From positions 1 through 64,000 of the forward strand of contig CAZXFA010000015.1 of NCBI GenBank assembly GCA_964640085.1: a stretch of 64,000 nucleotides of DNA, given 5' to 3'. The position numbers and the translations under genes were made by a program. Of the stretch, positions 57,539 through 64,000 are shown piece by piece. This DNA comes from CAZXFA01 sp964640085 (GTDB lineage: Bacteria > Actinomycetota > UBA4738 > HRBIN12). The notes under the pieces are model-generated. The model was not told the origin of the DNA and did not search any database. It was given only the letters and a program-made list of their open reading frames with translations. Position 1 is the stretch's first letter. Each line of letters starts with the position of its first letter.

Positions 57539-58131
57539 ATGGAGACGGTGTCGAAGATCGGTCTGGCCGTCACCGTGGTTGGCACCGGTTGGATAGCCGC
57601 TCACGGGCTCGATTGGGTGGGCCCGGGCCTCGTCGCCGTGGGCGTGATTCTTGCGTTCGGTCCTGACATCGTCGCTTTCGGCTCGGGGCGAGTGCGCGGA
57701 CGGCGATACCTCTCCGAGCGAGTACCCGGATGGGAGGCTGGGATCAGGCACGTCGAGAACATCAGCAAACTCATCCTCAAGTTGACGCCACCACCACCCG
57801 AGGGGGTTGACTCGACCATCGGCTGCGAGGTTCGCCTCCCCGATGGCACGGCGGCCGCCGCGAGTGAGACCGTCTTCAACCCCGTTCGGGCAACTCGATC
57901 GAGTCGAACATCGTGCCACCCGGGAAGGTCAGCTTCGATGGGATGTGGAACGACTACTACTTCGCAACGTTTCCGGACTCATTCCGCCTCTTTGGAGGAG
58001 TCGCCCCTCTCGGTCCACTGCCTCCTGGCGGGTACGTCGCCACCTGGTCACGCGTCCACGACTTCGGCCGTCAGACACTCCGCCGCTGCGTATTCAAGAT
58101 CGACCGGCACGGTGCCTTCTTGCCCATATGA
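57539..58131 (+). pseudogene. Membrane-anchored hypothetical protein with one frameshift
   Basis: ATG 57539, 4 bp after the integrase. METVSKIGLAVTVVGTGWIA starts a protein with two hydrophobic segments (about 6-22 and 28-44), then a soluble domain (CEVRLPDGTAAAASETVFNP). A one-base loss near 57890 moves the frame; restoring it gives GNSIESNIVPPGKVSFDGMW, YYFATFPDSFRLFGG and so on to TGA at 58131. Continuity on both sides of the shift supports one original gene of about 198 codons. Family unknown. Confidence 0.65.
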
Positions 58132-58230
58132 GAAGACCGAGTCCGCTGGGGACGCCTGAGAGGTGCCACACCCGGCGTTGCCACACCGGGCGCACTGGAC
58201 GGCGGCACGGTCCTCGCCCATGCTCCGGTC

Positions 58231-58509
58231 GTGAGGCTCTACCTCTACAGCCCGGACGGTGGGTACGTCTCGCACGAGTACGTGATGCCGGAGCCGATGT
58301 GGCGCGAGGTCGCCGGGCGCGGACTGGACCCGACGCACGAGGACGCCACGCCAATCGGACGGGAGGGGTCGGTGGCGCTCACCCGGGCCCAGCTCGAGGC
58401 GACCGATCCGGCCGCGCTGGCCGCCTGGGAAGCCCGCGACGATCGGGCGATGCAGGCCTACGCGGAGAGCCTGTCGCTGTACCCGGAGATCACCGCCGCG
58501 GGCGAGTGA
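58231..58509 (+). CDS. Small hypothetical protein
   Basis: 92 residues from a GTG at 58231, with no signal or membrane segment: a beta-like start (RLYLYSPDGGYVSHEYVMP) then a helical, Ala-rich half (LEATDPAALAAWEARDDRAM). A CATGCT hexamer lies 6 bases upstream, a weak leaderless-type signal. Codon use looks like the genome's own. It follows an imperfect pair of direct repeats (GCCACACC-GGCG) near 58170-58195. Family unknown. Confidence 0.55.
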   Translation: MRLYLYSPDGGYVSHEYVMPEPMWREVAGRGLDPTHEDATPIGREGSVALTRAQLEATDPAALAAWEARDDRAMQAYAESLSLYPEITAAGE

Positions 58510-58617
58510 CACGATGAGGTGCTGGGGCCTGCCGTAGCTTCCTTCTCCGGGTTGGTTCATCCCGTGCACCGAGGGGGTTCGTGTATGGGTGGGAGCTAGC
58601 GCCTTGAGATCGACTCC

Positions 58618-58623
58618 TAGTCT
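58618..58623 (+). promoter_or_regulatory. Possible leaderless -10 box (TAGTCT)
   Basis: TAGTCT, 9 bases before the ATG at 58633; same geometry as at the housekeeping genes. It is the main support for the small reading frame that follows. Confidence 0.35.
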
Positions 58624-58632
58624 CAAACTCAG

Positions 58633-58869
58633 ATGGTTCCCGACGAGTTCGAACGGCAGCTACGGATTCGCCTGGATGCTCTCGATCCATGCTGCCCGAC
58701 TCGAACCGCGTCCTCGGGCGAGATGTATGAACGTTATGGCGCTGCTTCGTCGATTCGTGAGAGGTTGGCGCTAGGACAGTTCCCGTTCGAGCACTCGCTT
58801 CCGTTGCTCGAACTCATCTTCCGAGATCTCCCCTCGCGCGAAGCGCTCGGCCAGAATCTCGCGAGCTGA
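58633..58869 (+). CDS. Questionable small gene overlapping the SHOCT gene
   Basis: 78 codons from ATG 58633. The first part (VPDEFERQLRIRLDALDPCC) resembles the start of the dispersed small family at 54220 and 59825 (EEIER..RERLDAL), and a TAGTCT box lies 9 bases upstream. The last third overlaps the minus-strand SHOCT gene by 99 bp and is probably only its complement. It may be a truncated paralogue whose original end was lost. Confidence 0.35.
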   Translation: MVPDEFERQLRIRLDALDPCCPTRTASSGEMYERYGAASSIRERLALGQFPFEHSLPLLELIFRDLPSREALGQNLAS

Positions 58870-59022
58870 GGAGTTGCTCTCCTTCACGGCACCGCTCGCC
58901 GTGTCGCTGTGTCGCCGGCCGCCGTGGCCCATCATCCCGCGGCCCATCATCATCCAGGCCATGAAGACAATGAAGATGACCACGAACACCCCACCGGCCC
59001 CCCAGCCGAAACCCCACATCAT
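58771..59022 (-). CDS. SHOCT-domain small membrane protein, Met-rich
   Basis: 83 residues. One membrane helix (GGVFVVIFIVFMAWMMMG) is followed by a Met/His/Gly-rich stretch (MMMGRGMMGHGGRRH) and a C-terminal SHOCT domain (AREILAERFARGEISEDEFE). SHOCT is a short helical motif of unclear role, often in oligomerising membrane proteins. Start at ATG 59022 with GTGAGG upstream. Third of three small membrane-protein genes in a row on this strand. Confidence 0.8.
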   Translation of the reverse strand: MMWGFGWGAGGVFVVIFIVFMAWMMMGRGMMGHGGRRHSDTASGAVKESNSSAREILAERFARGEISEDEFEQRKRVLERELS

Positions 59023-59038
59023 CGTCCTCACCCCACTC

Positions 59039-59242
59039 TCACGCGGCAGCAGGCGCTGCCACGTCGTCAGGTTCTGAAGGCTCCGCCTCCGCATCTCCTT
59101 GACGCCGTGCCATCATCTCTTGGCACGTCGCCATCATCTCCTGGCACTTGGTCATGGCGCGGTCGCTGAGCGCCGGTCCGAAACGACGGAGTAGGGCAAA
59201 GACGACCGCCAACGCCACGACGATGCCCACCAGCCTCTTCAT
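59039..59242 (-). CDS. Small membrane protein with CxxMM repeats
   Basis: 67 residues. An N-terminal hydrophobic helix (KRLVGIVVALAVVFALL) and then a repeated unit: KCQEMMATCQEMMARRQ, i.e. Cys-Gln-Glu-Met-Met twice, ending in an acidic Pro/Ala tail. Closely spaced Cys and Met residues could bind a soft metal such as copper(I), but this is inference. GAGGAGC precedes the ATG at 59242. It lies 16 bp upstream of the SHOCT gene and 21 bp downstream of the DUF2892-like gene. Confidence 0.68.
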   Translation of the reverse strand: MKRLVGIVVALAVVFALLRRFGPALSDRAMTKCQEMMATCQEMMARRQGDAEAEPSEPDDVAAPAAA

Positions 59243-59263
59243 GAGCGCTCCTCGTTCTAGTCC

Positions 59264-59545
59264 TCAAGTCGCTCGCGCGGTTCGCGGCGCTCCGCGGCTC
59301 CCGCGTGCTCGCACCTCGTGCCCAGACCAGATGTTGTCGACCAGCCCGGTGAACACACAGAAGTCGAACAGGCCTGCCGCAAGAAGGAGGGCCCCGAAGG
59401 CCCCGAGCGCCCAGCCGCCGACATCGCCAACCAGAGGACCGGCGACGATCAGGGCAACCCCGATCACTCCCCTGGTGATGCGACCCGCCGTCGCGACCAT
59501 GAACTGGCTGAACGGCGTCGACGCGACTCGCTGGCGACGTGACAT
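59264..59545 (-). CDS. DUF2892-like (YgaP transmembrane) protein
   Basis: 93 residues with two closely spaced membrane helices (ITRGVIGVALIVAGPLVG and WALGAFGALLLAAGLFDFC), the pattern of the DUF2892 family found alone or fused to rhodanese domains in YgaP. GGGAGG precedes the ATG at 59545. First gene of a likely three-gene operon with two Met/Cys-rich membrane proteins. Function unknown. Confidence 0.75.
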   Translation of the reverse strand: MSRRQRVASTPFSQFMVATAGRITRGVIGVALIVAGPLVGDVGGWALGAFGALLLAAGLFDFCVFTGLVDNIWSGHEVRARGSRGAPRTARAT

Positions 59546-59824
59546 GGCGAACCTCCCTTCGGTCGAGCAGAATCGCAGTTGCCAACAGACACGCCCCCTG
59601 CGCCGATATCGCCTCCCTTCCAGGCGCGAGGGCGCGTACGGGTACCCGCCCGCTCAGGCTGCTCCAGCCCTCGAGTTGAGACAGGGCCATTCGTCCCGTC
59701 CCGAGGGGGACCTCTGGCCTGCCTATCCGTCGTTTGCTCCGATCACTCCCAGCACGAAGCCCCGCCTCCGTGAACCGTCACGCGGCAGACATCAGAGGAT
59801 TGCGCTGGTGCTAGCGTCCGGCGC

Positions 59825-60051
59825 GTGGACCTCCAGGGAATAGAGCGGGCGCTCCGCGACCGCCTCGACCCCTTCGGCTCCCCGCGCCGAGCTCCTCCAT
59901 GTCCTCACACTCCCCGACTTCCACCTCCGGGCGAATCGGGGAGTTCTACGGGAAACCCCCCAAGACGCGCACCTTCGCCGAGCTGTTGATCGACACCGAG
60001 GAGAATCCGGTGCCGAGAGCGGTACTCGTCGGGATGCTGCTGGAGATCTGA
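59825..60051 (+). pseudogene. Fragment 2 of the dispersed small gene family
   Basis: GTG 59825, 7 bases after TAGCGT, begins VDLQGIERALRDRLDP; shifted frames then give PRAELLHVLTLPDF, RIGEFYGKPPKTRTFAELLI and DTEENPVPRAVLVGMLLEI ending at TGA 60051. It is the longest copy and shows the family's full order. At least two indels interrupt it. It matches fragment 1 (54220-54370) at DNA level including the promoter-like box, so the copies descend from a gene duplication. Confidence 0.65.
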
Positions 60052-60241
60052 CCACCGAGCGAGCACGGCGAGCGTGTCGCATCTTCAGCGCGGATCGCAC
60101 CGTCTGCGCCATCGGGCCATGCTGCCGATCAAGACAAGGGGGGGATTCCAGGGACTGGTGGAGAATCATTCGCCGCCGGGTCAATGGCGCGGGCCAGCCG
60201 CCATCGCCTATCGTGGAGTGCCGCGAAGCTTGGGGGGGACG

Positions 60242-61045
60242 ATGCCGCGACCGTTCGCGACGCGGGAGGACGAGTGGCGCGCCTACCTGATGGGCACCCA
60301 TCCGCGCGTTCGCTCCAGGAGACGCGTCTTCCAGCTCGTTCCATATGGCCCCCGGTGCAGGCAGTGCCGCGTACCCTTCCGCGGCCCCGGAGGATTCGTC
60401 CTTAGGCACCTGCGAGGAGCGTTCGGGCCATGGGAGAAGAACCCCAACCTCTGCCGAAGATGCCTGGGGAACCTCGGCCGTCAGGAGGTCAGCGGCGCGG
60501 AGGTTGACATCTCGCTCCTATTTGCCGATGTCCGACGCTCCAGCGACCTCGCCAGACGGGTGGGGACGATGAAGTTCACGGGGCTCATGCAACACTTCTA
60601 TGCGGTCGCCACGCAGGTGCTCCTCGACCACGACGCCCTTGTGGACAAGTTCGTTGGCGACGAGGCGGTAGGGCTCTTCCTCCCCTTCATGGCTGGGCCA
60701 GAGCATGCGAAGCACGCGGTCGAGGCCGCGCAGGCCCTGTACCACGCCGTCGGATACGGCACGCGTGAGGGACCGTGGATCCCACTCGGAGCCGGAGTGC
60801 ACACGGGAACGGCGTTCGTCGGGCTGGTGTCGCGAGGCGCCGTGTACGAGTTCACCGCGCTAGGCGATGCCCCGAACGTCGCGGCTCATCTCGCGGCGCA
60901 GGCCGGTCCTGGCGAGATCCTGTTTACCGAAGACGTGGCGGCCACGTACCCGTCCAGAGAGCTGGAACGGCGGCACCTCTCGCTCAAAGGCCATCCCGTA
61001 GACGCGCGGGTTCTCTTGCTGGGGGACGGCGGAGACCAAGCGTGA
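60242..61045 (+). CDS. Zinc-ribbon adenylate/guanylate cyclase-like protein
   Basis: 267 residues. The N-terminal part has two knuckles (C39/C42 in RCRQC and C71/C74 in LCRRC) flanking VPFRGPGGFVLRHLRG, then a class III nucleotidyl cyclase domain: metal Asp in SLLFADVRRSSDLARR, DKFVGDEAVGLFLPF with the second Asp, GAGVHTGTAFVGLVS, and EFTALGDAPNVAAHLAAQA. It probably makes cAMP or cGMP, or is a relative. ATG 60242 follows GGGGGGG; the frame is open earlier but without coding features. A TATCGT hexamer lies about 35 bp upstream. Confidence 0.86.
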   Translation: MPRPFATREDEWRAYLMGTHPRVRSRRRVFQLVPYGPRCRQCRVPFRGPGGFVLRHLRGAFGPWEKNPNLCRRCLGNLGRQEVSGAEVDISLLFADVRRSSDLARRVGTMKFTGLMQHFYAVATQVLLDHDALVDKFVGDEAVGLFLPFMAGPEHAKHAVEAAQALYHAVGYGTREGPWIPLGAGVHTGTAFVGLVSRGAVYEFTALGDAPNVAAHLAAQAGPGEILFTEDVAATYPSRELERRHLSLKGHPVDARVLLLGDGGDQA

Positions 61046-61072
61046 TCTTCGGTTCGCTTGCGGCGACCTGAG

Positions 61073-61135
61073 GCCGAGGAAGAGCCTTTGCTCCGGGCGG
61101 CGCTCGTCGGGATGTTGCGGGAGGGCGAAGGGTAG
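61073..61135 (+). pseudogene. Fragment 3 of the dispersed small gene family (tail only)
   Basis: 21 codons, AEEEPLLRAALVGMLREGEG then TAG, matching the end of fragment 2 (TEENPVPRAVLVGMLLEI). Only the tail of the gene remains, 27 bp after the cyclase stop. Confidence 0.5.
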
Positions 61136-61183
61136 CACTCCACGCATCTCGCCGATGGCGAATCCCGAAACAGATCACCGCCT

Positions 61184-61511
61184 TCACAGACACTGCGAGG
61201 CATCGAACCAATATGCCCCTGCCGGGATGCTGGTTATCGAAACGATCGCTACGACGACCCAACGAATCCACGCCCGTCCGGCGCCGTACGACCGAAGGGT
61301 CAGCCCCAAGAGATACGGAAGAGCGACAATCGCCTCGCCCAAGAATGGAACGGGGGAAGATCGAGCCGACAAAGACGATCGCGGACACGACGACGACACG
61401 CCTAGCTGCCGCGCTCCGAGCGAGCGAGCGAACGCCAGCAAACGCCAGGAGCGCTGCTATCACGAGGAGGACGCCCGCGATTGCCCCGTTTACCAGCCGC
61501 TCATCGAGTGA
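61184..61511 (-). pseudogene. Broken membrane protein gene
   Basis: Upstream frame: SLDERLVNGAIAGVLLVIAA, LLAFAGVRSLARSAAARRVV then VVSAIVFVGSIF; after a frameshift near 61350 the other frame continues LGEAIVALPYLLGLTLRSYG and WIRWVVVAIVSITSIPAGAYWF to a stop at 61184. Joined, they give three or four membrane helices of one protein of about 109 residues. No clear start codon is visible at the upstream end. Family unknown. Confidence 0.45.
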
Positions 61512-61644
61512 GGTACTCCTTACCGCGTCACTGCAAGGCGTTCCGACAACGGGTGATTATCTCTTTGAGGTGTTTGCCCAGCTCACAGGATTGGAAGGAC
61601 TCGGAAAGCAGGCCCGTCGGTGGGTTGTGAGCGCGGCATCGTGA

Positions 61645-62728
61645 GTGGCCTGGCTAGAACGGACCGGCAAGGTTTGCTTCCGAGTGGGATGGCGAGAGCC
61701 GTCTGGCCGGCAGCGGTACAGGACGACCCGGACCCTGGAGCAGGCGGAGGAGCTTCGGCTCGAGATCGAGCACTCGGTCACGCCTGAGCCCCCAGCACCG
61801 ACGCTTGGCCAGTACATCTCCACCATGCTCGACACCGCCTTGGATCTGCGCGGGTCGACCATCTACGCCTACCGGGGGATCCTCAGGCGTCATATCGCCC
61901 CATCGATCGGCCGAAGGCCCCTCGCGGAGATCTCCACAGGAGATCTCCGCAGCTTTCCTTGGCTCTCTTGCGTGTGGTCCATCGGCCCGCGCCGCCGTCT
62001 ACAGGCTCCTCGCAAAGGCCTTCAACCAGGCGGTTCGTGAGGACGTGCTGGAGCGCTCCCCACTGAAGCCGATCCGCCGTCCTAAGGAGCAGCGCCAGGA
62101 CATCCGGCCGCTCACCATCGAGCAGATCGAGGCGCTTGCCACGTGTGCCGATCCCCGCTACAGGGTCCCGACCCTGCTGGCAGGGTACCTTGGCCTGCGC
62201 GCGGGAGAGATCGGCGGACTGCGGCTGGAAGACGTCGATTTCGAGCGAGGGACGCTGCAAGTCATCTGAGAGACCAGCCGCGAGGGCGGGCGGCGGATGC
62301 TGGGCGAGGTCAAGACGGCCGCTGCTCGTCGCCGGATCTCGGTCCCCGCCTCGCTGCTTGAGGAGGTTAGCCGACACCTCGTGTGCTATCCGGCAGCAGA
62401 AGACGGTCGGATCTTCACGGCCTCCTCCGGCGGGCTGCTCGTGAACATCGTGCTCTGGCGAGCCTTGGCCCAGGCGGCCGGGCGGCTAGGGGTGCGACGT
62501 CCGCGCTTCCATGACCTTCGGCACTCTGCGGCGGCGCTCATGATCGCGCACGGTGCCCATCCCAAGCTCATCCAGACCCGTCTGGGCCACTCGAACATCC
62601 GGGTGACCCTGGATGTGTATGGGCATCTGTTTCCCACCCTCGACGGGGAGCTCTCAGCAGAGATCGAACGGGTCCGGCGTAAGCTGCTCGACGGCGGACT
62701 TCCTCACCCACGGCGGGCGTTCACGTAG
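61645..62728 (+). pseudogene. Tyrosine recombinase inactivated by a tandem duplication and a stop codon
   Basis: Core-binding domain: TLGQYISTMLDTALDLRGST, YAYRGILRRHIAPSIGRRPL. A 13-bp tandem duplication at 61926-61951 shifts the frame; with one unit removed the protein reads on as LAEISAAFLGSLACGPSARA and VYRLLAKAFNQAV. An in-frame TGA (62267-62269) then interrupts QVI-ETSRE. The catalytic residues are all present: GLRAGEIGGL, HDLRHSAAALM, RLGHSNI and DVYGH. About 360 codons originally; a dead phage- or island-type integrase. Confidence 0.85.
61926..61951. repeat. 13-bp tandem duplication causing a frameshift
   Basis: GGAGATCTCCACA (61926-61938) is followed directly by GGAGATCTCCGCA (61939-61951), 12 of 13 identical; the first 10 bases of each are a perfect palindrome. 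Deleting one unit restores the integrase frame exactly, so this is the inactivating event. Confidence 0.85.
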
Positions 62729-62995
62729 GCATCGGATCCTAAGGTTGGTGCAGTCAGGCACGGATCCCGTCCCGACGTGTCGTTCCGTGTCATCTGGTGC
62801 AGTCCCGTGCCTACGCATGCCGTCCTCTCGTGAGCAAGGTGTGAGCAAGAGGTTGGGCCGCGCGAGAGGCATCGGATGCCCACGAGGCGGGCGGTCGCAG
62901 GACGACCCGATGAACGCCAGCGGTCGGCGACAAGGGTGATCGTGGCGTCGATGGCGACGCTGTAGGCTTCGGCTCGTGCCGAGCGAGGGGCCTTC

Positions 62996-64000
62996 GTGAA
63001 CTGCGCGACATGCGGCACCGACAACGACGTCGGTCGCAAGTTCTGCATGGAGTGCGGGGCGCCTCTCGCTCTCGCTTGCGCGGTCTGCGGTACTCGGAAT
63101 CCCCCCCAAAGCAAGTTCTGCGGCGAATGCGGAGCGGCGCTCGCCCAGGGTGCCCCCGCCCCGCCAGCCACGATCCAGCCTGCCGTGACGACCGAGCGCC
63201 GGCTCGTCTCGGTCCTGTTCCTCGACCTCTCTTCCTTCACCACGCTCTCCGAGGGACGGGACCCCGAGGACATGCGCGCCCTGATGGACCGGTACTTCAA
63301 GACGGCCACCGACGTGATCGAGCGTCACGCCGGCCGCGTGGAGAAGTTCATCGGCGACGCGGTGATGGCCGTGTGGGGAGCACCTGTCACCCACGAGGAC
63401 GACGCCGAGCGTGCGGTGCGCGCGGGGCTCGAGCTGGTGGACGCGGTCGCGGCCCTCGGCGCCGCCGAGGGGCTCGGCCTGCTGGCCCGCGTCGGGATCC
63501 TCACCGGCGAGGCGGCCACCTCCGCCGACGTCGGCAACCAGGGGATGGTCACCGGAGACATGGTGAACACGGCCTCGCGCCTGCAGTCGGCCGCGGGTTC
63601 CGGCGAGGTCTATGTCGGCGAGGCGACCCATCGCGCGGCCGCTCGTGCGATCGCGTTCGAGAAGGTCGGCGAGCTCCCGCTGAAGGGGAAGGAGGAGCCG
63701 GTCCGCGCCTTCCGAGCCCTGCGTGTGGTGGCGGAGCGCCAGGGCGCGAACCGCATGGCGATCGAGCCGCCCTTCGTCGGTCGCACGGAGGAGCTCCGGC
63801 TGCTGAAGGACCTTTTGCACGCGACCGGTCGCGAGGGCAAGGCGCGCGTGGTGTCCGTGATAGGGATCGGCGGGATCGGGAAGTCGCGCCTGGCCTGGGA
63901 GCTGCTCAAGTACGTCGACGGCCTCGCGGAGACCATCTGGTGGCACCAGGGCCGGTGCCCCGCCTACGGTGAGGGCCTCACCTTCTGGGCCCTCGGCGAG
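62996..64000 (+). CDS. Adenylate cyclase domain / AAA ATPase regulator (3' end outside window)
   Basis: 335 codons seen, open at the window edge. Two N-terminal zinc ribbons (CATCGTDNDVGRKFCMECG and CAVCGTRNPPQSKFCGECG), then a class III cyclase domain (SVLFLDLSSFTTLSEG with the metal Asp, EKFIGDAVMAVWGAPVTHED, GILTGEAATSADVGNQGM), then the start of a large ATPase (FVGRTEELRLLKDLL, Walker A GIGGIGKS). Proteins of this type usually run past 1000 residues and end in TPR-like repeats. The start is GTG 62996 with GAGGGG 7 bases upstream; a TAGGCT box and a 7-codon frame precede it. Confidence 0.88.
   Translation, partial: MNCATCGTDNDVGRKFCMECGAPLALACAVCGTRNPPQSKFCGECGAALAQGAPAPPATIQPAVTTERRLVSVLFLDLSSFTTLSEGRDPEDMRALMDRYFKTATDVIERHAGRVEKFIGDAVMAVWGAPVTHEDDAERAVRAGLELVDAVAALGAAEGLGLLARVGILTGEAATSADVGNQGMVTGDMVNTASRLQSAAGSGEVYVGEATHRAAARAIAFEKVGELPLKGKEEPVRAFRALRVVAERQGANRMAIEPPFVGRTEELRLLKDLLHATGREGKARVVSVIGIGGIGKSRLAWELLKYVDGLAETIWWHQGRCPAYGEGLTFWALGE

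Noticed and set aside
1..64000. CRISPR arrays, rRNA operons, complete insertion sequences
   Set aside because: I looked for regularly spaced repeats, rRNA core sequences and transposase motifs and saw none. The only repeats found are the attachment pair, two short tandem duplications, and the dispersed gene fragments.

Overview
This is a high-GC (roughly 70 percent) bacterial chromosome segment, most likely from a deep-branching and probably uncultivated actinobacterium. The evidence is the conserved actinobacterial order, read right to left on the minus strand: leuS, comEA-comEC-holA, lepA-hemW-hrcA-dnaJ, HIT-phoH-ybeY-corC-cdd-era, deoC, recO-uppS, glyS, ppdK, dgt-dnaG-rpoD. rpsT is on the plus strand between holA and lepA. 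GTG and TTG starts and four-base stop/start overlaps are common. No rRNA is present. The tRNAs are Asn at the left edge and Ala near 56.5 kb.

Layout. 0-43.9 kb is a dense, nearly one-directional housekeeping block covering transcription (rpoD), replication (dnaG, holA), repair (recO), translation (glyS, leuS, lepA, rpsT, era, ybeY), nucleotide metabolism (dgt, cdd, deoC), cell wall (uppS, an M15 peptidase), heat shock (hrcA-dnaJ with a CIRCE operator) and DNA uptake (comEC, comEA). Inserted in it are a NitT/TauT-type ABC importer, two cupredoxin lipoproteins, a cupin/START-like pair, a LuxR-type regulator, a deoC-ALDH-ALDH operon and a tyrosine phenol-lyase. 44.1-48.4 kb holds two secreted enzymes, a 5'-nucleotidase and an ExeM/NucH-like nuclease. 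With ComEC/ComEA, deoC, cdd and dgt this suggests extracellular DNA is used as food or a phosphate source, although each gene is also ordinary on its own.

48.5-62.9 kb is an accessory, decaying region. It has a regulator with its middle deleted, a 46-bp copy of the tRNA-Ala 3' half at 53.3 kb matching the intact tRNA-Ala at 56.5 kb (a ~3.1-kb element carrying a secreted beta-propeller protein), three wrecked tyrosine recombinases, several frameshifted genes, and scattered fragments of one small gene family. Two zinc-ribbon nucleotidyl cyclases (60.2 kb, and 63.0 kb running off the end) lie on either side of the last dead integrase.

A recurring regulatory pattern is a -10 hexamer of the form TANNNT placed 6-9 bases before a start codon with no Shine-Dalgarno sequence, i.e. 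probable leaderless mRNAs. It is seen at about a dozen genes and was used here to choose several start codons. Function calls come from recognised motifs and gene order read by eye; no database search was run.
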